This document shows, piece by piece, positions 6,034-12,025 of a stretch of 12,201 bases of DNA. The notes under the pieces are model-generated. The model searched no databases. It was not told the origin of the DNA and worked only from the letters and a program-made list of their open reading frames with translations. The stretch covers positions 1 through 12,201 of the forward strand of contig JBKPBQ010000047.1 in assembly GCA_046726955.1 (NCBI GenBank). The letters run 5' to 3'. The stretch comes from CAVPGH01 sp046726955 (GTDB taxonomy: Bacteria > Acidobacteriota > Vicinamibacteria > Fen-336). Made by a program: the position numbers and the translations under genes. Every line of letters starts with the position of its first letter. The first letter of the stretch is position 1.

Positions 6034-7505
6034 CAGCGCGGGGCTGGTCCGCCGTCTACGCCCTGCACCCGCACGACGAACGAGACCTTCTGGGGAAGCC
6101 GGCCGCGCACCCGGAAGACGATGGCGTCGGGGGTGACGGTGACCGGCTCGCCGGCGAGGACGGCGGCTATCGCGCGGCCTGGCGAGTCGCCGGGCCGGAA
6201 GGCGAAGCGCCACACCCCCTCGCCCGCGCCTTCTCGCGCCCAGGCTTCCACGAGGTGGTCGCCCGGCGTCGCGTCGAGGAGGATCTCCGCCTCGGCGCCG
6301 GCGCCGATCGAGATGGTCCGGCCGTCGATGGAGACGTCGCCTCGTCCTCCGGAAAGGGCGAGCCGGGTCGTCAGCGGAGTCCGCGCGGCGCCCGGCCGGG
6401 CCTCGCCCCGGCCGGGGCCGGCTGGGCTGAAGTGGGCGACGACGGTCCGGTCCGTCGTCATCGTGACCTCACAGTTAGTGTTGCCCGTGCAGTCGCCGCT
6501 CCAGCTCTTGAACACGAATCCGGCCGCCGGTTGCTGCGTCACGTGCACGACCGTCCCCGTCTCGAACATCGCCGAGCCGCTCGCGCATCGCGGCCCGCAG
6601 TCGATCCCTCCCGGGCTGCTCGATACGGTGCCGACCTGGCCCGAGGGGTCCTTGCTCACCGTCAGCGCACGGTTCTGCGGGGTAGGAGTGGGTGTCGGAG
6701 TCGGTGTGGGTGTGGGTGTCGGGGTGGGTGTCGGGGTCGGCGTCGGCGTAGGAGTGGGCGTCGGTGTCGGGGTGGGCGTCGGAGTCGGCGTGGGTACGGG
6801 TGTCGGAGCCGGCGTCGGATTGGGAGTCGGAGCGGGCGTCGGCGACGGCGTCGGGCTCGGGCCGGGGGTGGGGCCGGGCTCCGGAGTCGGGCTCGGCGAC
6901 GGGTTGGCCACGGGCGGCGAAGAGGGCGACTTCCCGGGCGCGGCCACGGCGATCCCGCCCGCGACCGCCCCCGCGCCGATGACGGCGAGCGCGGTCGGGA
7001 ACCCCCCTACCGAGAACCCCTCGGGCATCAAGGGGAAAACAGCCTGGGGCGGCTTGGGCGCGAACGCGGCGATGAGACGCTTCTTGCAATCCTCTTTCGA
7101 GCGGACGACGAGCGCCGCGTACTCCTGTGTGCGCGCGCTCGCGGTCGTCCGCCACGTTCCCTCGACGTAATAAAGGATGTGCTTGTCGACGAGGGCCTTC
7201 GAGGGCTTGGGGAGGACGCCGGTCCAGCACGGCGCCGTCTGCCTCATGTCGACGTAGTACCAGGAGGCCTTCCCCTCGACCTGGAAGAAGACCCGCCCAT
7301 TCGCCACTCCTTGCGGAGGCTGGAGGCAGGCGGGAAGCGCCGGGTATTTTTCCGCGACGATGCAGTCCACGGGATCGTGGGCGATGGCGGCGGCGGCGGG
7401 CGAGGCCGGCGAGGCAGACGGCGACGGCTCCTGGCTTTCGGCCTTGGATACGGCGGCGAGGAGAACGCAAAACGCGACGCCTGCCGCCGAGGCGCCCCGG
7501 GGCAT
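6033..7505 (-). CDS. Exported, membrane-anchored Pro-Thr stalk protein with InlB-B-repeat-like module
   Basis: The 490-residue product begins with a signal peptide (1-24, hydrophobic core VAFCVLLAAV). Next comes a domain with Cys48, Cys60, Cys93 and Cys140 (about 43-150; HDPVDCIVAEKYP, GRVFFQVEG, WYYVDM, GVLPKPSK, YYVEGTWRTTASARTQEYAALVV) that looks like an extracytoplasmic beta-sandwich. A Gly/Ala-rich hydrophobic stretch (168-189) could span the membrane. A Pro-rich stalk (202-276) follows, ending in 19 uninterrupted Pro-Thr pairs. Residues 281-359 resemble a divergent InlB B-repeat (PAAGFVFKSWSGDC...TVVAHF) with Cys303/307/339/345 likely in disulphides. The C-terminus (about 380-485) is beta-rich and unassigned. 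The product probably sits at the cell surface with a structural or adhesive role; no enzyme motif is seen. The start codon lies within a short palindrome. The gene precedes the AraC regulator in one transcription unit. Confidence 0.85.
   Translation of the reverse strand: MPRGASAAGVAFCVLLAAVSKAESQEPSPSASPASPAAAAIAHDPVDCIVAEKYPALPACLQPPQGVANGRVFFQVEGKASWYYVDMRQTAPCWTGVLPKPSKALVDKHILYYVEGTWRTTASARTQEYAALVVRSKEDCKKRLIAAFAPKPPQAVFPLMPEGFSVGGFPTALAVIGAGAVAGGIAVAAPGKSPSSPPVANPSPSPTPEPGPTPGPSPTPSPTPAPTPNPTPAPTPVPTPTPTPTPTPTPTPTPTPTPTPTPTPTPTPTPTPTPTPQNRALTVSKDPSGQVGTVSSSPGGIDCGPRCASGSAMFETGTVVHVTQQPAAGFVFKSWSGDCTGNTNCEVTMTTDRTVVAHFSPAGPGRGEARPGAARTPLTTRLALSGGRGDVSIDGRTISIGAGAEAEILLDATPGDHLVEAWAREGAGEGVWRFAFRPGDSPGRAIAAVLAGEPVTVTPDAIVFRVRGRLPQKVSFVVRVQGVDGGPAPR
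6708..6736 (+). other. G-quadruplex consensus in the stalk repeat
   Basis: Five G-tracts (6708-6710, 6714-6716, 6721-6724, 6726-6728, 6733-6736) are separated by loops of 3, 4, 1 and 4 nt on the plus strand, which is the template strand of the leftward gene. This satisfies the G3+N1-7 rule. It follows from the Pro/Thr codons, so function is unproven. Confidence 0.5.
6853..6878 (+). other. Second G-quadruplex consensus in the stalk coding region
   Basis: G-tracts at 6853-6855, 6859-6861, 6864-6868, 6870-6873 and 6876-6878 with loops of 3, 2, 1 and 2 nt. The short loops make this the stronger of the two motifs. It is on the template strand and would be a DNA, not an RNA, structure. Confidence 0.5.
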
Positions 7506-7510
7506 GCCCC
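7499..7510. repeat. 12-bp palindrome centred on the start codon of the stalk protein
   Basis: GGGGCATGCCCC is perfectly self-complementary and contains the ATG (7503-7505) in its centre. In the message the GGGG preceding the ATG, which is also the only Shine-Dalgarno-like purine run, can pair with the CCCC that follows it, leaving a CAUG loop. Confidence 0.5.
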
Positions 7511-7512
7511 CT

Positions 7513-7541
7513 TGAGTAGCAAGGACTCAGGTCTACGTCAA
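7513..7541 (-). promoter_or_regulatory. Weak candidate promoter for the stalk-protein operon
   Basis: TTGACG (7536-7541, 5 of 6) is followed after exactly 17 nt by TACTCA (7513-7518), a poor -10 helped by an upstream TG. If used, transcription would start at or next to the ATG at 7505 and give an almost leaderless message. A small inverted repeat TGAGT/ACTCA (7513-7517, 7525-7529) overlaps it. Confidence 0.25.
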
Positions 7542-7618
7542 GCGATTCCGGAAGTCCGATGCAGATTTCTGGCAGGGTTCGTGCACGCGACAACTCGAGC
7601 GCTGGAGAGGCTCCCAGC

Positions 7619-7647
7619 TTGAACCGCCCCCCGAGGCCGACTACATT
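7619..7647 (+). promoter_or_regulatory. Candidate sigma-70-like promoter for the hybrid histidine kinase
   Basis: TTGAAC (7619-7624) and TACATT (7642-7647) are each 4 of 6 to consensus and are spaced by 17 nt. Transcription would begin near 7654, about 40 nt before the ATG at 7695. It is the best promoter-like match in the 189-nt divergent gap (7506-7694). Confidence 0.4.
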
Positions 7648-7694
7648 CGACTCCTGCACCGAGGGACCGTCTCCAGGACGACACGCCCGCACTT

Positions 7695-9401
7695 ATGCGC
7701 CGAATCCGTCCTTCCCATCAGGCCGTCGCCGTGACGGCGCCGCGCCGAAGAGCCCCGGCGGCCGCAAAGAGACGCAAGCGCATGGCGCCGGCCGCCCGCT
7801 CCTCCGCCAAGGACGCGGCCGCCTCGAGCCTGGCCCAGGCACGGCTGGCCGCGATCGTTGAGTCCTCCGACGACGCGATCGTCTCCAAGACCCTCGACGG
7901 GATCGTCACCTCCTGGAACCGCGGCGCCGAACAGATCTTCGGCTTCACGGCGGCGGAGGCGATCGGCCGGTCGATCAAGCTGATCATCCCGGAGGATCGC
8001 CTCGGCGAAGAGGACGAGGTGCTGGCCCGCCTCCGGCGCGGGGAGAAGATCGACCATTTCGAGACGGTGCGCCAGACGAAGGACGGACGGCTCATCGACG
8101 TCTCGGTCACGGTGTCGCCGATCCGGAACGACCAGGGGGCCATCATCGGCGCCTCCAAGGTCGCCCGCGACATCGGGGAGCGCAAGCGCGGCGAGATCGA
8201 GCGCCAGGCGCTGCTGGAGCGCGAGCAGGCCGCGCGGCGCCAGGCCGAGCGCGCGGTCCTCGTGCGAGACGAGTTCCTGGCCACGGTCTCCCACGAGCTG
8301 CGCAGCCCCTTGAACGCGATCCTGGGCTGGGCCCACCTGCTGAAGACGGGCGACCTCGACGCCGAGCGCACCCAGCGCGGGATCGACGCCATCACCCGCA
8401 ACGCGCTCATGCAGAGCCAGCTCGTCGCCGACATGCTCGACATCCAGAGCCTCACCTCGGGAAAGGCGCGGCTGCGCATCCAGGACATCGACCTCGCGCT
8501 CGCGGTGGAGGCGGCCCTCGACACGGTGCGGCCGGTGGCGGCGGTCAAGAACATCACGCTGACGCCGGTGGTGGAGATCGCCAACACGAGGCTGCCCGCC
8601 GACGCCGATCGGCTCCAGCAAGTCGTGTGGAACCTCCTGTCCAACGCCGTGAAGTTCAGCCCGGACGGCGCCCGTGTCCAGATCTTCCTGCGGGACTCCG
8701 GATCGCGAGTCGAGATCACGGTCCAAGACAGCGGGCCCGGGGTGCGGCCGGACTTCCTTCCCTACGTGTTCGAGCGATTCCGTCAGGACACCGTCGTCGC
8801 GGGCCGGCGGGGCGGCCTCGGGCTGGGTCTCGCCATCGTCCGGCACCTCGTCGAGCTGCACGGAGGGATGGTGGCGGCGAGAAACCGGGACGATGGGCCG
8901 GGCGCCATCTTCAGCGTGTGGCTTCCCCGCACGCCGAAGGACCGCGTCGACGCCATCACGAAAACGGCGAAGGCGAACGGCAGCGACGACCTGTTCGTCG
9001 ACGCTCCGCCCTCCCTGAACGACGTGCGCGTCCTGGTGGTGGACGACGAGCCCGACGCCCGGGAGGTGGTCGCGGCCGTGCTCGCGCAGTGCGGAGCGGA
9101 CGTGACGCTCGCGGCGTCCGCCGAGGAGGCGCTGGAGCTCCTCGTTCGCGTGCGGCCCGACGTGGTCGTCTCCGATATCGCGATGCGCCACCGGGACGGG
9201 TACGCCCTCTTGCGGGATATCCGCGCGCTCCCCGCGACGGAGGGCGGCCAGACGCCGGCGATCGCGCTCACCGCGTCGGCGAGTGTCGACGACCGCCTGC
9301 GGGCGCTCCGGGCCGGATTCCAGTTCCACGTCCCGAAGCCCGTGCACCCGGCGGAGCTCGCCCAGGCCGTGGTCAGCCTGGCTACGTCGCGTCCGAGCTG
9401 A
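7695..9401 (+). CDS. Soluble PAS hybrid histidine kinase with C-terminal receiver domain
   Basis: The 568-residue product has a basic Ala/Arg/Lys-rich N-terminus (1-45), a PAS sensor (about 47-163; AIVESSDDAIVSKT, GIVTSWNRGAEQIFG, ending in VARDIGERK), a short coiled coil, HisKA with phosphoacceptor His200 (SHELRSPLN), HATPase_c (about 300-412) with N-box NLLSNAVKF (313-321), G1 DSGPG (345-349) and G2 GGLGLGLA (373-380), and a receiver domain (443-562) with Asp450/Asp451, phosphoacceptor Asp494, Thr527 and Lys548. All key catalytic residues are present. The usual Pro after the phospho-Asp loop (DIxMP) is Arg499 here. There are no membrane segments, so it is a cytoplasmic sensor whose PAS could bind a small ligand, haem or flavin. 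No output regulator lies beside it. The start at 7695 is uncertain: the Shine-Dalgarno is poor and Met30 is an alternative. A candidate promoter lies just upstream. Confidence 0.95.
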   Translation: MRRIRPSHQAVAVTAPRRRAPAAAKRRKRMAPAARSSAKDAAASSLAQARLAAIVESSDDAIVSKTLDGIVTSWNRGAEQIFGFTAAEAIGRSIKLIIPEDRLGEEDEVLARLRRGEKIDHFETVRQTKDGRLIDVSVTVSPIRNDQGAIIGASKVARDIGERKRGEIERQALLEREQAARRQAERAVLVRDEFLATVSHELRSPLNAILGWAHLLKTGDLDAERTQRGIDAITRNALMQSQLVADMLDIQSLTSGKARLRIQDIDLALAVEAALDTVRPVAAVKNITLTPVVEIANTRLPADADRLQQVVWNLLSNAVKFSPDGARVQIFLRDSGSRVEITVQDSGPGVRPDFLPYVFERFRQDTVVAGRRGGLGLGLAIVRHLVELHGGMVAARNRDDGPGAIFSVWLPRTPKDRVDAITKTAKANGSDDLFVDAPPSLNDVRVLVVDDEPDAREVVAAVLAQCGADVTLAASAEEALELLVRVRPDVVVSDIAMRHRDGYALLRDIRALPATEGGQTPAIALTASASVDDRLRALRAGFQFHVPKPVHPAELAQAVVSLATSRPS

Positions 9402-9436
9402 CGGGTCGGCGTGTCCGCGCTTGGTGGATTCCCATC

Positions 9437-10879
9437 ATGGCTGAGGCGTCCTACGACGTCGTGGTGGTGGGGGCCGGCCCGAACGGCCTCGCCGCCGCGG
9501 TGGCGCTGTCTCGCGAGAGCCTCTCCGTGCTCGTCGTGGAAGCGCGATCGACGGCCGGCGGCGGCTGCCGATCGGGGTCGCTCGCAGTACCGGGCGTCGT
9601 CCACGATCTCTGCTCGGCCGTCCATCCTCTCGCGGCCGCGTCGCCGTTCTTCCTCACGCTGCCGCTCGCCCGCCACGGCTTGAGGTGGGTCGAGCCCAAA
9701 GCACCCCTCGCCCACGTGCTCGACAAGGGCCGGGCCGTCGTCCTCGAGCGTTCGATCGACGCGACTGCCGATCGCCTCGGGGAGGACGGGCCGAGCTACC
9801 GGCGCCTCGTCGCGCCGTTCGTAGAGCGCTTTACCGACCTCATGCGGATGGTGCTCGGCCCGCCGCGCTTTCCGGCGGATCCGCTCCTGCTCGCCCGCTT
9901 CGGATGGCGAGCGCTGCTTCCGACCACAGCGCTCGCGCGACGGTTCGCGGGCGAGCCGGCGCGCGCGCTCCTCGCCGGCATCGCCGCCCACTCCATGCTG
10001 CCGCTCGAGGCGCCGGCGACGACGGCGTTCGCGCTCGTCCTCGGCACCGCCGCTCACGCCGTGGGCTGGCCCGTGGCCGCCGGCGGCTCGCAGGCGATCA
10101 CGAACGCGCTCGTCGCCCACCTGCGCGAGCTTGGGGGCCGTCTCGAGTGCGATCGCGACGTCGCGACGCTGTCGGCGCTTCCCCGCGCCCGCGCATACGT
10201 CCTCGACCTCGCGCCGCGCGAGGTGCTGCGGATCGCCGCGGACCGTCTCCCACTGTCGTATCGCCGTCGGCTCGCCCGCTTTCGCTACGGACCGGGCGTC
10301 TTCAAGATGGACTGGGTGCTCAGCGGCGCCATTCCCTGGGCGGATCCCGAGTGCTCGCGCGCCGGCACGGTGCACCTCGGCGGGTCATTGGCGGAGGTTG
10401 CGTCGGCGGAAGCCGCGGTCCACGCCGGTCGCGTGGCCGCGCGGCCGTTCGTTCTCCTCGCACAGCCGAGCCTGTTCGACCCAACACGGGCGCCGGACGG
10501 GATCCACACCGCCTGGGCCTATTGCCACGTCCCGCACGGGTGGTCGGGCGACGCCTCGTCGGCGATCGAAGGCCTGATCGAGCACCATGCGCCCGGGTTC
10601 AAGGCCCTCGTCGTGGCCCGCACGGCGAGAACTGCGGTCGAGACCGAGCGCTACAACCCCAACTACGTCGGCGGCGACATCCAGGGCGGAGCCTCGGACC
10701 TGCGCCAGCTCTTCTTCCGCCCGGTCTTCCGGCTCGATCCCTACGCGACGCCAGCCCCGGACCTTTTTCTCTGCTCGTCCTCGACACCGCCGGGAGGCGG
10801 AGTCCACGGCATGTGCGGCTACTGGGCGGCGAAGAGCGTCCTTCGCCGCGCGTTCCACCGCGCTCCCCCACCGGTCTAG
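9437..10879 (+). CDS. FAD-dependent oxidoreductase, PYROXD2/phytoene-desaturase-like (COG1233 type)
   Basis: The 480-residue product starts with a Rossmann FAD-binding motif (DVVVVGAGPNGLAAAVALS, 7-25; ribose-binding Glu35) and ends with the matching FAD motif around PDLFLCSSSTPPGGGVHGMCGYWAA. The block YNPNYVGGDIQGGASDLRQ is, from memory, typical of the bacterial relatives of human PYROXD2. The length is slightly short for the family. It is predicted soluble, with no signal peptide. Substrate is unknown; COG1233 includes carotenoid desaturases, but no crtB-like or other carotenoid gene is visible, so that role is not supported. The ATG at 9437 is chosen because the Rossmann fold begins right after it; GGTGGA at 9423-9428 is a weak ribosome-binding site. 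The frame continues open far upstream only as a shadow of the kinase gene. It follows the hybrid kinase by 35 nt and may be co-transcribed. Confidence 0.9.
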   Translation: MAEASYDVVVVGAGPNGLAAAVALSRESLSVLVVEARSTAGGGCRSGSLAVPGVVHDLCSAVHPLAAASPFFLTLPLARHGLRWVEPKAPLAHVLDKGRAVVLERSIDATADRLGEDGPSYRRLVAPFVERFTDLMRMVLGPPRFPADPLLLARFGWRALLPTTALARRFAGEPARALLAGIAAHSMLPLEAPATTAFALVLGTAAHAVGWPVAAGGSQAITNALVAHLRELGGRLECDRDVATLSALPRARAYVLDLAPREVLRIAADRLPLSYRRRLARFRYGPGVFKMDWVLSGAIPWADPECSRAGTVHLGGSLAEVASAEAAVHAGRVAARPFVLLAQPSLFDPTRAPDGIHTAWAYCHVPHGWSGDASSAIEGLIEHHAPGFKALVVARTARTAVETERYNPNYVGGDIQGGASDLRQLFFRPVFRLDPYATPAPDLFLCSSSTPPGGGVHGMCGYWAAKSVLRRAFHRAPPPV

Positions 10880-10934
10880 CGCTGGACGAATTTCGACGCT
10901 CCCGCTGTCCGCGCTCGTGAGAGCATTGGGCGTT

Positions 10935-10939
10935 GGAGG
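10935..10939 (+). promoter_or_regulatory. Ribosome-binding site of the helix-hairpin-helix gene
   Basis: GGAGG with 9 nt to the ATG at 10949. It sets the start of the exported helix-hairpin-helix protein. No convincing promoter is seen in the 69-nt gap 10880-10948, so read-through from the oxidoreductase gene is likely. Confidence 0.7.
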
Positions 10940-10948
10940 TCTGATCCC

Positions 10949-12025
10949 ATGCTACGGAATCGTCTTTCCGCCGTACTGATCATCGCCGCTGCGCTGGCCC
11001 TCGTCGTGCCGGCTCCCGGCGCCGAAACGAAGTCGAAGAGCAAGTCCACGAAGCTGGACCTGAACACCGCGACGGAGAAGGAGCTCGAGGACCTGCCGGG
11101 CGTGGGCCCGGCCACCGCGCAGAAGATCATCGCGGGCCGTCCCTATGCGTCGGTGGCGGATCTGGAGAAGGCCGGCGTGTCCGCCAAGACCATCGCGGAC
11201 ATCAAGCCGCACGTGACGGTCCACAAGTCGTCGGCCACGAAGTCGGCTACGGCCAGCTCGGAAGGGACGGCGACCAAGGAGCCGTCGGCCTCCTCGAAGT
11301 CCAAATCGAGCCCTTCCGCGTCCACGAAGTCGTCCTCCGGCAAGTCCACGGCGAAGGTGGACGTGAACTCCGCGACAGAGAAGGAGCTCGAGGACCTGCC
11401 GGGCGTAGGCCCGGCCACCGCGCAGAAGATCATCGCGGGCCGCCCCTACGCTTCGGTGGCCGACCTCGAGAAGGCCGGGGTGAGCGCCAAGACCCTCGAC
11501 GAGATCAAGCCGCTCGTGACCGCGAAGAAGGTCAAGGCGACATCGAGCGCGGGCGCGAGCTCGACCACGAGCACGACAACGCACTCGTCCTCCGCCTCGA
11601 GCTCGAAGTCGCCCGAGAGGACGGGCGCGCCCGGGGCCACTGCTTCCACGAAGTCGGCGGCCGAGGAGGACGAAGTGGTAGCGCGCACCCCTCCGCGATC
11701 GGGCCTCGTCTGGGTCAATACCGAGAGCAAGGTCTACCACGTCGAAGGCGACCGCTGGTACGGCAAGACGAAGAAGGGCGAGTGGATGACCGAGGCCGAG
11801 GCGCGGGCCGCGGGCTATCGGCCGGTCAAGGAGGCCGAGAAGAAGTCGAACGATCCCCAGTACACCGCGAGAGTAAGCGCTCGCGCACCAGGCAGCCGTC
11901 CACCAACACCAGCGCTCCCGCTCGAGGTCGCAGCTTGGCCTCGGGATGGCGTAATCGCCGGGTTGCGGGGTGCAACGGGCCGAGCGACACTTCTTCGAGA
12001 TTGTCCGGGGAGTGCGCGCGGATGA
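10949..12025 (+). CDS. Exported protein with two ComEA-type helix-hairpin-helix domains
   Basis: The 358-residue product has a signal peptide (1-25, core LIIAAALALVV). HhH domain 1 is at 35-90 and HhH domain 2 at 136-191, each with LPGVGPATAQKIIAG, the two-turn DNA-backbone-binding motif of ComEA-like proteins. Ser/Thr/Lys-rich linkers (91-135, 192-245) join them. A short C-terminal module (about 252-292; VWVNTESKVYHVEGDRWYGK...EWMTEAEARAAGYRP) often follows HhH domains in exported proteins, in my recollection. ComEA-type proteins bind incoming DNA outside the cytoplasmic membrane, but no com or pilus gene is visible, so a DNA-uptake role is inference. Residues from about 309 on have non-coding base usage and probably lie beyond the original stop. 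The TGA overlaps the following kinase ATG as ATGA. Confidence 0.85.
   Translation: MLRNRLSAVLIIAAALALVVPAPGAETKSKSKSTKLDLNTATEKELEDLPGVGPATAQKIIAGRPYASVADLEKAGVSAKTIADIKPHVTVHKSSATKSATASSEGTATKEPSASSKSKSSPSASTKSSSGKSTAKVDVNSATEKELEDLPGVGPATAQKIIAGRPYASVADLEKAGVSAKTLDEIKPLVTAKKVKATSSAGASSTTSTTTHSSSASSSKSPERTGAPGATASTKSAAEEDEVVARTPPRSGLVWVNTESKVYHVEGDRWYGKTKKGEWMTEAEARAAGYRPVKEAEKKSNDPQYTARVSARAPGSRPPTPALPLEVAAWPRDGVIAGLRGATGRATLLRDCPGSARG
11051..11218 (+). repeat. Direct repeat copy 1: helix-hairpin-helix unit
   Basis: 168-nt unit encoding residues 35-90. It is nearly identical to the unit at 11354-11521: 49 of 56 residues match, including 41 in a row (41-81), and long stretches match at DNA level too. 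Confidence 0.9.
11354..11521 (+). repeat. Direct repeat copy 2: helix-hairpin-helix unit
   Basis: Second copy, offset by 303 nt from the first. Many of the few DNA differences are synonymous, and the seven amino-acid changes lie at the two ends of the unit. Confidence 0.9.
11873..12021 (+). other. Non-coding-like tail of the helix-hairpin-helix frame and kinase upstream region
   Basis: In the helix-hairpin-helix frame, 25 of 50 codons here end in G or C, against 53 of 58 in the segment just before (11696-11869). The change is abrupt and coincides with a TAA at 11874-11876 in the +1 frame. The stretch therefore behaves like intergenic DNA that is now read through. It contains GGGGAG at 12006-12011, a plausible ribosome-binding site for the ATG at 12022. 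I see no clear promoter or terminator. Confidence 0.55.

Larger units (their letters stand above)
6678..6902 (-). repeat. Hexanucleotide Pro-Thr minisatellite (stalk coding region)
   Basis: 75 codons alternate Pro with Thr or, toward 6902, with Ser, Ala, Gly, Glu, Asn or Val. Bases 6678-6794 encode an unbroken Pro-Thr alternation, read on the plus strand as (GGN GTN)n with wobble changes. The unit length is a multiple of three, so gain or loss of units would change stalk length without a frameshift. Confidence 0.9.

Noticed and set aside
6019..6213. N-terminal extension of the AraC-type protein to an ATG at 6213
   Set aside because: It overlaps the coding end of the upstream gene. The extra 65 residues are Arg/Pro shadow sequence, and family similarity starts after 6018.
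6678..6902. CRISPR-like appearance of the dense repeat
   Set aside because: The unit is a 6-nt codon pattern with no spacer structure, inside a coding frame.
4561..7170. An 869-codon plus-strand frame including a long Gly-Val repeat
   Set aside because: It is the reverse complement of the calycin-like, AraC and Pro-Thr stalk genes. The Gly-Val run is the mirror of the Pro-Thr codons.
8627..9436. Upstream extension of the oxidoreductase frame by 270 codons
   Set aside because: It is a shadow of the hybrid kinase gene. The FAD-binding fold begins immediately after the ATG at 9437.
8783..10375. A 530-codon minus-strand frame opposite the kinase and oxidoreductase genes
   Set aside because: It has no recognisable domain and lies fully antisense to two well-supported genes.
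9437..10879. Carotenoid (CrtI) desaturase assignment
   Set aside because: Only the general FAD fold is shared. The C-terminal signature fits the PYROXD2-like branch, and no carotenoid gene is nearby.
10913..10924. Small inverted repeat GCTC/GAGC before the helix-hairpin-helix gene
   Set aside because: It has only 4 base pairs and no T-run; such repeats are common by chance at this GC content.
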